Assembly: GCA_037501455.1 (NCBI GenBank)
Contig: CM074865.1
Location: forward strand, 20,406,501 to 20,470,500
From: Lantana camara
Taxonomy: Eukaryota > Streptophyta > Magnoliopsida > Lamiales > Verbenaceae
DNA length: 64,000 nucleotides
Reading direction: 5' to 3'
A model generated the notes under the pieces. That model did not search any database. It saw only the letters and a list, made by a program, of their open reading frames with translations, and had not been told where the DNA came from. This document shows positions 33,592 to 45,754 of the stretch, piece by piece; positions within the stretch are counted from its first letter, which is position 1; every line of letters starts with the position of its first letter. A program made the position numbers and the translations under genes.

Positions 33592-34135
33592 GTGTATGGA
33601 CACAGACACGGCGATATGGATATGACACGATACGAACATGACAACAAGAATTTTTAAAAATAATTAGGACACGACACGGCTATATTATATATAAATAAAT
33701 ATATTTATATTTATTAATTAATTTAAAATAAAATATTTATAAAAGTAATCAATATCATAAATTTAAATAGAATATATTCTTATCAAATTTAATATTTAAA
33801 GTTATTATAAATAACATTATTCATTTTTTCATATTACGATATTATGAGAAAATTTTAAAATAGAAATAGAAATAAAAATTTTAAATCAATATAATAATTT
33901 TTTTGGTAAATTTATAAAAAATATTTTTTTAAAAAAATAATCATAAAATTTAAAAAAATAATTTTTTTTTAGTTTCCTGTGTCCCCACCGTGTCCGACAC
34001 GCGTTCTCGCCGTGTCTGACACGTGTCCCAGCTGTGTCCGAATTTTTTTTTTTAAAATTTGGACAATTTTTGTCGTGTCGGACACATGTCGATGCCGTGT
34101 TCGACACTGCACGTGCACGGGATAAAAAATCGGAG
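33592..34135. repeat. MITE of the CACGGACACGG family
   Basis: The left end has TATGGACACAGACACGGCGATATGG. The right half has repeated CGTGTCCGACACG units and ends GATTTTT..GTGTCAATGCAT in reverse. The centre is AT-rich. Same layout as 53105-53605 and 61066-61250. Confidence 0.65.
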
Positions 34136-34700
34136 TGTCAATGCATTAGAGTTAATGACCATATGTTGGTTAATTTTATTAATTATGTATGTTGCAAGAC
34201 TTAATCAAGTTATTAAACGCATTTAAGGAAACAAAATTTTAAAATGATATACTAATTATTAAACCAATTGTCGTTGATAGGCACCTAGGGGTCAATAATC
34301 AAATTCATTATTAGTTAGGATTGTATTCAAATTTCTATTTCTAAGTACGTATTTATAATAATTTTTAGTAATTTGTAATATACAATTATATAATTTTTCC
34401 TTAATTAGAGAATACTATCGTTTCAAAAAAAATAAAAATTAGAGAATACTATAGAATTCAATTTAGAGATCCATAAATTTCAATTATTATGAAAAATTAT
34501 TTGTATTATCATAATATAATATATAATATACAGACTAGAATCAACCTAATCATTAATTATTAGTATTAAATAATTAAATTAATGATAGGCCAAATCATAA
34601 ATTATTATTAATTAATAATCAAATTAAAGATGAGCCTAATCTTAATGATTCAAATTAAATGAACCTAACAAGAAATTATTAACAATTAATGATAGGACAT
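34136..34700. other. AT-rich 5' flank of the pectin acetylesterase gene
   Basis: No gene; many ATTAATTA-type tracts. Confidence 0.5.
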
Positions 34701-34711
34701 TTTCGCATCTA

Positions 34712-34718
34712 TATAAAT
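34712..34718 (+). promoter_or_regulatory. TATA box of the pectin acetylesterase-like gene
   Basis: TATAAAT in the context CATCTATATAAATG lies 269 bp upstream of the ATG. A purine-rich leader follows. Confidence 0.5.
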
Positions 34719-34980
34719 GTCAAATTTATTATTACAAATTCACTTACGAAAATTAAGCAAATCATCAAGCAAAACAAACACACGCAGAGAAAGAAAGACA
34801 AAAACGAAAGAAAGGTTTCTACGTTATTTTCTTGTCATCATATTTTATTATCATATTTGTGATTTTATTTGTCGTAGCATATGTGAATCGTTTTTTATTT
34901 ATTTATTTATTTATTGTAGAGTGATATTTGTATTTGATGTTATTAATATACCTCTATCTCTTTGTTCCTTTGTTAAAGTG

Positions 34981-35380
34981 ATGGCATACTGTCTGGCGAT
35001 TCTCTTATTAGCATGTTTCGTGGTTGACAATGTATGGCAAATTAATGCTGATGTGATATTGAACATAACATTGCTCGAGGGGGCGGCCGTCGCCGATGGA
35101 GCAGGTATTTTCAAGATTTTATTTAGTATTTAACGAACTCATATCTATAATTATAGTCTTATTTATAATATTTTTCAAGTTCAATTTTTGTATATACAAA
35201 TACATACGTTTTTCAATAAATATATATTAGCATGCATGATCTTAATTTGATGAATAGTTAAGATCTTAATTGGGCGTTTGTATAATATAATCTCTCTCTC
35301 TTGCTGTAGTTTGTTTGGACGGAAGCCCTCCGGCTTACTACCATGCTCACGGATTTGGGGCAGGAGCTGCAAATTGCACA

Positions 35381-35411
<31 letters not shown>

Positions 35412-38216
35412 GAAGATTGCAAAATTAGAATCCTTTACCACACTATATGAATATTTCAAATTCAAAACTAGATACTATCCTATATTCCTATTTTATTAGG
35501 GTTTAATCACATTTGTGAGTTTACAAACCATTTTACGCTCAAATGAATAATCAAGAAGAGATAAAACTGTCAGAATTTTATTTTCGTTGAACCACCAATT
35601 TCAAATATTTGGAAATTTAATTTACCCTTCAATTGAATTTTTGAGTATTTTGTTTCTTTATTTTTTAATTTTAAATTGAGGATAAAATAATCACTCCACC
35701 CATAATCTTGTCTAGACTCTAGTAAATTTGGGAGATTTGTAAATTTTAAAATTATAAAATGTGGAGAGTTTGTAATATATTCATTAAAGCTTGTAAGAGT
35801 TCTAAACCATGCTTGTTAATTGTTATGAACAATAGGGTGGTGGATGGTGCGCCAAGGAGTATTGCAACACATGGATAAACAGCAGAACCACACACAATAG
35901 GACAAAACCCAAAACGGTTGGCCAAATACTCGATTCAAATAAAACCAATAACCCAGGTACGTACGTACGTAGAGAAATAATTTAAACGAAATATAGTCCA
36001 TACATAAATAGTTCAATTAATAAGACATAAAGTTCAAACCTATAAATCATCTATATTACTAATAATGTCACTTGGCAGATTTCTACAATTGGAATAGAGT
36101 TTATGTTGTGTACTGCGACGGCGCATCGTTCTCTGGTGATGTTGAGTATGATCCAGCAAGTCATATATATATATATATATATATATACAATTAAGTTTTT
36201 TTTTTTAAATTATAGTGGTACGTAAAAATTAATTTTTGCACGAATTCTTTTAGAACTCTTTATTACTCGTACCTAATAATCTAATCTCGTACGCACTTTC
36301 GTTTGATCAGCAATACAAGAATATCAGTCGCAGGGGAGCTCGAATTTTTAGCGCTGTGATGGAAGATTTGCTAGCTAAAGGGATGAAAAACGCCAAAAAT
36401 GTACGACCAAACTTCCAAATTATTTCGTAACTACTTGATCAACAACATCCATGTATATATATGCTAACAAACGTAACACTTAATTGAATAGGCTATACTT
36501 ATCGGCACTTCAGCAGGCGGATTAGCAACAATATTAAATTGTGATCGCTTCGCGGCACTCATTCCTAATGCTAGTCGATTGAAGTGTATCGCCGATGCTG
36601 GTTTCTTCATTCGCGGGTAACTAATACTTGAAATGCCTATGTTAGAGACCTTATTTAAGTTTTTCTTTTGTAAGATCTTATAAGAAGTATGCATGTCTAT
36701 GTTTTCATTATAATAATCTTCTCTTTAATAAGTTTATGAACATAAATTAACATGTTATTTATGTCTGATTTTGTAACAGAAAATCGGATATTCTCCCCGC
36801 AGACGATAAAAGAGCATCTGCCTTTGATAGCATTATCCTATTTCATGTACTCTCATCTCCATCTCTCTCTAGATCTCTCCATCTCTCTATCTCTCTTTCT
36901 CTCTCTCACACAAAACTACAAATGAAGAAACTAACATATCCAAATCCTAAAATATGATGGATGGGTCTTTTCAAACCTTGAGTGTTGAATTATTTTATTT
37001 AAAATCAGGTTCAACAATGGGGTATAAAACCAGAGTTTTAATCAAGATTTATCTTTTTCTTTTCCTTTTCTTTTGTACTGTGGTGCAGAATTTGACTAAC
37101 TTTTTGCCGAAGTCATGCACGTCAAAATTGCTTCCGAGCCAGGTAAGAGAAGTTACTATAATCCTAAATTAATTCTTTATTTTTATTCCTCACAAATACA
37201 TAGTAACTTGTTCTTTATGTTCAATCTTTTAGTGTATGTTTCCTGAAAATTTCGTTAACGATATCAAAACACCACTCTTTCTGCTACAATCGACTATGGA
37301 TTTTTACCAGGTACGATCATTTTATTATATTTTTCGATCATTCTATTATATAATAAAGGGATTTAAGGGAAAAGAAAAAAAAATGTTGATATTTTCTCAA
37401 TTTTTATTAAAATCTCCCCTCATCTTTGTTTTAATCTTGCTTCAGGTCCAAACTGGCTTGACTCATGATTTAGTGCCCAACAAGACCTGGATCCAATGCA
37501 CTCAAAATTTGCAGAATTGCACAGAATATCAAATTAAATTTTTTAAAGGTATCCAACTGTCCGATTACATTTAAATTGACCAAAAAGGCAAAAACATAAA
37601 TAAGATTCCATTTTTATTCACAATGTATGCATCGTTTCAGAGTTTCGGTTAGTCTTTCTAAAGACAATCCAAGGTCTTGGGAACCCTCCTCCGTCAAGAG
37701 GAATGTATATTCACTCTTGTGTAACTCATGGCCATTTTCCGTGGTGGAATATTTCAGATATACCTAAAGTTGAAGTAAGATGTCACTTTGAATATTATTT
37801 TGAAAGTCATTTTCGTATTATTTTATAATAAGTTTATATTTTTGAAAAATTAGGGTGAACAACTAATCAAATTACAAATGTATAACACTTGGCAATATAA
37901 TTCATTAGTTTAATTAGCCGAGTCGAGTTTGAATTACCCACTTTCAAAACTGCTAGTTGAGACATTTTTGAAAGTTTTACATATTTATTATAAATGTCAA
38001 GGATTACAATGTAAATTTTCAAATAAGAGGGATTAGTTTATAATTCACCTGATGTGAAGAAATAGTAAATATAATTTACCTCGTAAATTATTTACCCCAT
38101 CATAATTAGTGAAGTCTAAAGTGTTAATAAAGTACTAAACATTTTGTATGACACTTACGTTGCAGGCTGTTCCGAAAGCTCTTGGTGATTGGTACTACGA
38201 TCGAAAGTGTGTTTAA
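34981..38216 (+). CDS. PAE: Pectin acetylesterase-like protein, 12 exons
   Basis: Carbohydrate esterase family 13 enzyme that removes acetyl groups from pectin in the cell wall. Exons by splice sites and phase: 34981-35104, 35310-35398 (3' end uncertain), 35836-35956, 36079-36155, 36311-36400, 36492-36616, 36780-36846, 37089-37142, 37233-37310, 37446-37548, 37641-37774, 38166-38216, giving about 370 residues, near family length. The N-terminus is a hydrophobic signal-like segment. Family motifs are [42 protein letters not shown], catalytic Ser in [11 protein letters not shown], Asp in STMDFYQ, His in SCVTHGH, and the end ALGDWYYDR. All phases join. Oddities: exon 2 ends in an (AT)n(GT)n microsatellite where the family has N-W-L-V-H-L-E, and intron 4 appears to use a GC donor (CCA|GCAAGT). 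It is probably expressed or recently so; the exon 2 change could impair it. Confidence 0.88.
35380..35412 (+). repeat. (AT)n(GT)n microsatellite at the exon 2/intron 2 border of the PAE gene
   Basis: The repeat begins right after GCTGCAAATTGCACA and runs through the expected splice donor. Taking the first GT (35399) gives an in-phase exon ending in [10 protein letters not shown]; the alternate GT dinucleotides two bases apart would shift frame. Confidence 0.7.
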
Positions 38217-39285
38217 GGGATAGATACTCGAAATAATGTTGAACCCGTATTGTGTATTTCGAATAATTAAAGCGGATATGTAATTATTAATAAATAAAAA
38301 GCTCACAAATATTATTCGTGATTTTTAATTTGTTCAATTGTTTATTTTACAATTAGAATATACAACAAACTGTGTAATATAAATGACCCTCACACGGGAT
38401 AAATCAATATCAAATGAATCGGATGGATATATGTTTATCTATCATCGTATCCAATTAGCTTAATATATGTAACGCTCCAAAAATTTAAGTAAATTACGAG
38501 CCGATAAAATTTTACTAAGGCTTCAGATACATCTAGGAATTTAATTGAAATACTTGATTATATAAGATAATTTAAATGTGTTATTAATTATATTTGTTTT
38601 AGCAGTTATTAAATTACCTAATGTGTTAATATAAATACTTGAGTTATTTAATTTTACTTGATAGACATGTGGAATATTAAAAGTGACTTTACATGATATA
38701 TTATAATATATTTTAATTAATATCATAACTATTTTACAAAATTTTTTGTGCATGTAGGCCAAACATTAGTCACAACGTTTTTTGTGCATAATTTTAACAA
38801 ACATAATATTTTTTGAATGACTTTTTATATGATAGGTTTTTTTTTTTTAATAGTTTCAGCTAACATAGGGTACATATTTGCATCACATGAAACATATAAA
38901 TCATGCTTCATTCAAGAAAGAAAAATAATACTCAACGCCATAGTTTTCTATTCAAATATATAGGTCTCCAGAATCAAGAGCAAAACACCTCTTACTTTGT
39001 AGACTTCAAATTGTGGGGTTGATAGCAAGAAAATTTCTCTCCTTGATTGGTGACTGTTTTTTTTTTTGTGAAACGATTGGTGACTGTTGAGTCGGCCAAA
39101 AATAGAGAAAGAAAAGGAGAAACAAGTTCTTCAAATGTGTCGCTTGAGTGTGCGTATGTTTTAAAAAAAAAAAATTCTTCAAATGTATGGTGAATGTGAG
39201 GGTTAAGAAAGAGAGGGATATTTGGTTATAAAATAAAAAAAGTACAAGAGGGGTATGGGCAAAAGAAAGGAGTCCGGTTGGGGCC
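38217..39285. other. 3' flank and intergenic stretch with a possible LTR-start relic
   Basis: No gene. At about 38467 the string TGTAACGCTCC resembles the TGTAACGCCCC start of Tekay-type LTRs, but no further match or end could be followed. Confidence 0.4.
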
Positions 39286-39293
39286 ATGGGTAG

Positions 39294-40185
39294 CAATGTT
39301 TTCAAAACCGGACCGGAGGTCGAAGCGGCAGGCTTACTGGTCACCGGTCCAACCGGTTCAACCACCGGTTGAACCGGTATGACGTAATAAATAATTTATT
39401 ATTATTTTAATTAGTTAAATAGATAATATATATAGTAAAATAAATTAATAGTTTCTAACATTTAAAAAATAATGTTTTTTTCTTACACAATATAAAAAAA
39501 AAATTACATTTTAAAACACAAATTTATATTTTTTCACGCCATACCAACTTCTATTCTTTTCCATAAAAATTAAAATGTCTCACAATAATCCTTCAAAAAA
39601 AAATGTCTCACAATAACTAATTCATTAGTAAAAATTTAGAAAGAGACTAAGAAGAATTAATTTATATTTTGTAATTTGGCCCAAACCCTACAAAAAAGCC
39701 CATAAGCCCCATAAGCCCAAAAGTTTTTATATGTGTAAAAGGAAAACCTATTGAGTATTGACCATTGAAATTGGAATGCTGTCTGCGCCGCACGCCTGTT
39801 CTCTTTCTCCATCATCTGGTTTAAGGGAATCAATTTCCAGTTCTTCTCCCAACAATTCATCCTAATTTCTAACTAAAAATTGGCTGCTTGAAGAAGTTAT
39901 TCCCTCTCTCTCCCACAAGAAGTGCCCTCCTGACGATAAATGAAGCCGGGCTGTTGCTGCGTGAAAGTCTGGGAAAACAAACAAGAAAGGAGGACAATAT
40001 GGTGGGCTAATCTGGAAACCGGCGATCCGGTCCCATTTTGAGTGTCAAAATCGCCGATTAACCGGCCGCTTTTTCCGGTTCCCGACTGGTCCGAACTCCG
40101 GTGGTTTTATAGGGTCACCTGGACCGGACACGCCACCGGTTGAACCGGTCGAACCGGCCGGTCCGGTCCGGTTTTAAAAACACTG
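39294..40185. mobile_element. Non-autonomous hAT element (892 bp)
   Basis: The termini CAATGTTTTCAAAACCGG and, reversed, CAGTGTTTTTAAAACCGG are inverted repeats extending through CCGG-rich subterminal clusters (ACCGGTTGAACCGGT and variants). The flanks are perfect 8-bp repeats ATGGGTAG (39286-39293 and 40186-40193), the hAT signature. The interior carries no transposase frame. Confidence 0.9.
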
Positions 40186-40428
40186 ATGGGTAGGGTAAAA
40201 TAGTGTAGGTTCAATTTTTTACTTTAGTCAAAATATTGAGAAAAAAAATATCTCCGGCTTGTGAATCGATAAAATCAAAAAGCAAAATTAGCATTCGCGA
40301 TGAGTCGGGTTCGAAAATAAATGAACTTAACGTTTGTGGAATCAAATTTTCATGTTCATTAATTCCTAAATGAACAATTCACTAAATTTTAATTCGAGAA
40401 TTTATGTGATTTATGCGCTAATAAAATA

Positions 40429-41296
40429 TGATGGTGCAGAAACTTGTAAAGGACTTAAACACCAATCACTTTAGAATTTGTTTGTAGAAGGGAAAAGACC
40501 ATCACTGGCGTGAAGGCCTCAGGATCTGGGTTTCCTTTTGAGCGTGAGTTCTTCCAGCTAGGATAACACCAGGAAATCGTGCAGCAAGGGTGCAGAAAAT
40601 GGTGAAATATATGAAGCTTTGGAGAAGATGAAGATGAAGATGCAGAGGAGAATGATGCCCAGTTCAGTAGTGTGGTGTCTTGTGAAGAAGATGACTTAGG
40701 GGAGAAAACATGTGCTCTACCCTATTTATATGTTAGGGGTGAGGGTAATTGGGTAACTTGACTGTGTGGTCCCAAACCTGTGTTGCCCTAACACGTGGCA
40801 GTCCGTGAGGGCATGAGAATGACATTTCTGAAAAAGGGGGCGGCGTGTCAGTTGCAAGGTGCGCACCACCTTTGTGTCAGAGGTTGTTGGTGAGGGTCGC
40901 GTGAGAGGAGGGCTCAAGATCCGTTTTACTAAGGTTCGAATCCACCACGGCGGTGGTGGGGATCACACACGAGCGCTGGTGACGCTCGAAAAGTGCCCGG
41001 ATTGGTTTCCCACGGCATATGACCCTTGAGCGCCGAAATCCCGAGCGCCAAGAATGTGGCCCTCGTGCGGGTGATTCCCTGAGAAGGGTAACCCTGCAAC
41101 CCGAGATGGGAGCGCCGAGCCTATCGGTTCGGGCTCTTTACCTGAATAGTTGGCCGAGGCTCAAGGGCCTGTACCAGTTGGCAAGTGAGTGGGCTGGGTT
41201 GGCCCACGAGCCTATCAATGCGAGGGTATAACATTCAAGTCAACTAATGGTGACACGTGGACGGCTCTGATACGAGAGTGTTTTTGTGTCTCATCA
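40429..41296 (-). repeat. 3' LTR of Tat-B (868 bp)
   Basis: Ends TGATGG/TCATCA; about 20 differences by eye from the other LTR (about 2-2.5%), the same length. TATA box TATAAATA on minus at 40723-40730. The minus-strand end AAATTCTAAAGTGATTGG is shared with the Tat-A family LTR ends. Confidence 0.95.
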
Positions 41297-41314
41297 TTTT
41301 GCCCCACAAATTCT
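41297..41314 (-). promoter_or_regulatory. Polypurine tract of Tat-B
   Basis: On the minus strand AGAATTTGTGGGGCAAAA abuts the LTR start TGATGAG. Confidence 0.75.
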
Positions 41315-41595
41315 GTAGTATCGCTCGAGCGTACTGTAGAATTTAAAAGAAGGGAGCCCTGAATTTTGAATATCCGAGGGTTATGGCTCCGCAAGGGAGG
41401 TGACCGCTTGACTTCCGTAACGGGCACAGTCTGACACTGCATTAAATGATGTCATGTCCGCATTTAATGCTGAGTGGGAACGTGGGCGCGTGTACCCTGG
41501 GAGGCGTGAGGCGGTTACCAAAAGTGGGAGTCTCCCAAGGCGGGAAATGATTGCATTTTCAAATCCCCAACCCTAATTAATGTAAACTACTCCCC

Positions 41596-41603
41596 TATAA
41601 ATA
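41596..41603 (+). promoter_or_regulatory. TATA box of the Tat-B antisense gene
   Basis: TATAAATA in the context CCCCTATAAATAGGG lies 300 bp inside the element on the strand opposite to gag-pol. It is followed by a plausible leader rich in CT and AAGCAA, and precedes the ATG at 41884 by 288 bp, matching the Tat-A arrangement. Confidence 0.7.
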
Positions 41604-41883
41604 GGGTTCCGGAAGGCTCTTTTACTCTTTTCACGCACTCAGCTCTTTTCAAGCAAATCAAGCAATAAGAATTTTCTGCAACTCTCTGCGGGTTCCGGCA
41701 AACTTCTTCTTCAATCTTCTAGGTAAAATTCCCAAAAATCTTATATTTCGGGTACTAACTTTTAGATTTAGGTTGAGAGAGTGAAACTCTTGAGGGAAGG
41801 AATCCCCTTCTGTTGTTGAATTCTGAGACTTCCTTCTCCATTTTCTGCGATAAGCTGCGTTTTCCAAGAATCAAAGAACAGGC

Positions 41884-44749
41884 ATGGCAGGACACCCAGC
41901 AGACGATTATGTGAGGGAGATAGATGAGATGTCCGTGGGGAGCTCTTCCCCTCACGATGATGTGCCCATGGCTGTCCCGCTGGCCAGAGCCTCTCCGGTG
42001 AAGCCCCAATCGCCATTCTAGTGACCAAGGCTCCGGCTGAAGCTAGGGATGAAGACGTTGATGCCGCAGTTCAAGGAATGAATGAGCGTGCTCCCGGGGG
42101 TGTGGATGATCTATTTGAGGAGGTGGGTAACGTCATGGAGATGCAGAGGCAGGGAGAGAGGGTGTTCCCTGTGCTTAACAGTGCTGTGCGGCCTCAGGAT
42201 CATAGAATCACAGTGGCAGTCGCGGCCCTGAGGGCGGTGCAGGGCCGTCCGGGCGTCATGCTGAAGCTGAACCTCCCAGAAAGCGTCAAAGAAGGGGAAA
42301 AGAGCCTGCAACACGAGTGAGGCAAAATAACCCCCACCAAACCGACAGATCTCCGGATGAGATTGAGAGCATTTTGACGCTCGATGATTTGGAGGAGTTG
42401 AGGGCAAAAGTGTATTGGGATGAAGCAGTATTTCCTATGCGACTTCCCGAGAAGGGAGAGAGGGCCAACCGACCGCCGCCCGGGATGTTGACGGTCTACT
42501 GGGATGCAGTCCTGGACGGGGGCCTGAGGTTTCCAATCCCGTCCGCCGTAGCCACCATCTGTCATCACCTTGTGCTTTGCCCTTCACAAATTCTGCCGAA
42601 TGGCATAGCCCTAATCAACACTTTTGTAATTATGATGAGAGCCCTAGGCCACAAACCCTCGATCGCCAATTTTGACAGTTTAATACAAGTGGCCCGCTCA
42701 ACACGCTCGTCCCCTACAGATGGGTTCTATTACGCCCAGGCCAAATCGGGCTTTAAGATGATAGATTCTCCATCCACCTCCTATGGCGAGCATTGGAAAG
42801 AGAAGTACTTTTTCGTGGGGGCTCCCGGGGGAATTTTTAGGGTTCACCGAGAGTGGTTGATACATGGCGAGCGGCCATTGATTAGGGAAAGGATAAGGAA
42901 TAAGGTTTTTGAGGACTGGGCAAAGGGGTTAGCCCTCGAGATGAGGAGTGAGAAGAAGTGGATCAAGGCTGAGGTCTTGATGAAGAACGAGGGAGTGCTA
43001 TTCCGTTATGGCCTATCTTGCCCCCCTAGTATGATAACTAATCCACCAGCTGATATCATGGCCCTCGATGGTTAAATTCTAGGAACTAACTGCTTCTAAC
43101 TCTTAGAATAGTTTCTAACTTGGCTTGATTGTTATACTTCTGTGCTTGTTATCCATATAATCACCTTCTGACGCTCGTGTTTTCTCATTTGCAGGCGTCC
43201 AGATATTATCATTAGGGATGAACGCCGAGGCTCTTACTCGTATGATAGGCGCTCAGGGACCGGGCGTTGATCCTCAGCAACAACAACAGCAGCTGCAGAA
43301 ACGACCCCCAAATGCCCCGAGGGGCAGAGGAGTCTGACGAAGGCAAGGACGAGGCGACGGGGGCAGGGGTGCTGGAAGCGAGGCTCCAGCCATTGGTCCC
43401 GTTGAGGATCTAACAGTAGGTGGTGCTCGGGAGGTTACTCCGCCTCCAGCTGCCCCCGAGGGGCCTATAGCGCTCAGCTCCAGCACTTCCCATAATCGGT
43501 CTGGAGAGCTGGCCCGCTTCCATAACGAGATTAGGGCCGAGCGCCAAGGAAAAAGAAAGAGGATGCCGGACTCTATCCCAATCTCCGGTAAGGGAAAGGA
43601 GGTGGTTGTAGGCCACCGGGGCGAGGGTAGCGATACCTCTTCCTCTGAGGACGAGGATTTCTGGAAGATAGGCTACCGGGGAGACGCTCGGTACAAGCGC
43701 CAAAGGAAGGATGGTCCCGTCTTACTGAAAAAGTGCGCATTCTCTGTCAACATGGTCTCCGACATCATCGGAAAGCTCCAGTTCTCCGCCGATCATGACA
43801 AATTAAACGAGCATGATGCCGTTCGGGTCGCGGATGACGCATGCCATGCACTCCTGACGGTTAACCCTTAATTCCCTTTGTAAAATTCCCCCTTTTTCCA
43901 TCTTTATTCTGATAGTGACTCTCGCTTATGGCTTCCCAGGAAGTAATCCCGAGGCTGAAGAATTTGCAAGGTCGAGCGCAGGCCTACTCTGAACATAAGA
44001 CCAAGTACAAGAAATTGCTGCGAGTCTCTGACCCCGGCCAACTGCAAGAGGATTACAATAACGTCCATGCTCAACTGACCAGTGCCAACCTGGAGAAAGA
44101 CCGGTTAAAGGAAGATCTGAAGAAGTCCGATGACGCCTATCTGGTCTTTAACGAGCGTCATAGGAAGCTGAAGGAGGAGCGTGACCAACTGAGGGCCCAA
44201 AACGGGGAACTGAGCACGCAGCTGGCGGAGAGCACTCGCCAAAATGAAGAAACTAAGAAGGCCCTCGCCGACCTGCAGGGGAAAGTGGAAGGACTGGCGG
44301 CGAAGGTTTTCTGGGACGCGGTAATGAAGTTCATACGTTCCAAGGCTTTCGTGTTCGTAGCCAACATCCATTGCTTTGACAACGCCCGGCGTTTCTTCCG
44401 CAAAGCAATTGGGCAGATGGTGAAACTAGGGCTGGCTCCTGAGAGCGCTCGGACCGACGAGTGCCTGCGCATGAACCTAGATGAGAACTGCGTGCTCATG
44501 GTCCAAGACAAGGATCCCTCTGAGAGCCTGGCAGAGTCGGAGTACCAGGATCTGGTGATGATGCTCCAGCGAGAGTTCATAGCTGCCAATCCCCTACGCC
44601 CCGAGCCCATTCAGATAGAAGACGAGGGCACCGTCATGGAAGCGTCGGATGAAGAGGAACCTGGGGAGGCCCAGACTTCTGACGCCAATGTATTGGCCCC
44701 CGCTCCCCTCGCGACCGCCCCTCCGGAGCCTGACAACCAAGCCCAGTGA
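41884..44749 (+). pseudogene. Antisense gene (aORF) of Tat-B, three exons, mutated
   Basis: Exon 1 runs 41884-43070, exon 2 43195-43859 and exon 3 43940-44749. Introns 43071-43194 (GTTAAATT..TTTGCAG) and 43860-43939 (GTTAACC..TTCCCAG) join phases exactly and bridge otherwise closed frames. Exon 1 encodes a domain resembling the plant 'putative gypsy type transposon' family (KGERANRPPPGMLTVYWDA, LRFPIPSAVATI). Exon 2 is basic and Gly/Pro/Gln-rich (GRGDGGRGAGS, QGKRKR). Exon 3 is a long coiled coil (about residues 30-130 of the exon: LEKDRLKEDLKKSDD, LRAQNGELSTQLAES) with an acidic end. Lesions: in-frame TAG at 42019-42021, frame changes near 42021 and 42317, and TGA at 43335-43337 (CGA to TGA, in frame). 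The function is unknown in all Tat elements that carry it. Confidence 0.8.
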
Positions 44750-45754
44750 TAATCCTCTAACCGCTGTTCCCAAATCATGCTTGATAAATTTCCCTTCCTG
44801 CTTATGAACATTTGATATCCGTATTTAATCCTTAGGATTTCTGCAGTATATTTGAATATCTTTATGCTTTTCCCCCGTATATTTGGACCTTTTCTCTTAC
44901 TGTCTGGATGTTTATGTGCATTTTCTTCTGTTTTTAAATATTGATCGTTGTTGTTTCATCGCGCTCGACGTTTGTACACTTGTCTTTCTTGTTTGAGTGT
45001 CTGCGATGGGTGTGTGTGCGCATGAGGGAGTTTTCTTTGAAGGTTCCCTGGCGCTTATCACCATGCGTCATCAGTTTAGAATTTGGTAGCGTCTAGTGAC
45101 TTGAGAGATGCAAGTATGGGCGCGAGGGTATTCCTTATGAGGGTTCCCTGGCCGTATCCACAGTGAGGCTCGAATTTGAACTTAGAAAACCTCTAAGGAT
45201 TTAACTAAGTATTGGCCAAACAACGTGCACCTTCATCCTGATCGCTCCAGTGAATTGAATGTACTTAGAAGCCAATAGTAGGATTTGCTAAGCATGGGAT
45301 CAAAGCGAGCGTAACCGTAGTGTTAGCATCATTCTGAGGGACCCATGAAAGGATTGGTCTAGGATCCCCTATTTTACGAGCGTGCTCTTACCCAAGAAGT
45401 TGAGGGTCATCGGGGGTTTACGAGCGCGAACTGGCGTGGTGAACACCCAATTGGCGTAAATTAAGCGTTTAGCATCCCGCCATTTGACACGCTCATCCTC
45501 GGGGTTTACACGCGTAGGTAACGTCGATTTGAGATTATCGGGGTATTAACTAAGCCATTTGACGTGGAACATGCTTAACACGGAGTAAACTTTTTATTAA
45601 CCAGACCATTAATCAAAGGGAAGAGCAAATTAATGACATAACAACATATAAAATACATACCATTACACTTGCAATGCTTAAAATGATTACAATCATGCTT
45701 GCTATCAAAAGAAAGTACAAAGTGCCGAGAGCGGACGATTACAAAGGTGGACAC
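44750..45754. other. Spacer between antisense gene and integrase in Tat-B
   Basis: About 1 kb with no coding potential. The two genes converge here tail to tail. Many GAGCG/CGCTC strings occur, as throughout Tat-B. Confidence 0.6.

Noticed and set aside
34717..35133. 138-codon frame starting upstream of the pectin acetylesterase ATG
   Set aside because: It reads through the 5' leader and past the exon 1 donor; the ATG at 34981 followed by a hydrophobic segment fits the family better.
41019..41231. 70-codon frame repeated at 52539-52751
   Set aside because: Both copies lie in the two LTRs of Tat-B, on the antisense strand; no domain or start context.
43928..44749. Independent host gene for a coiled-coil protein
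   Set aside because: It is exon 3 of the Tat-B antisense gene: inside the LTR pair, in phase with exon 2 through a GT..AG intron.
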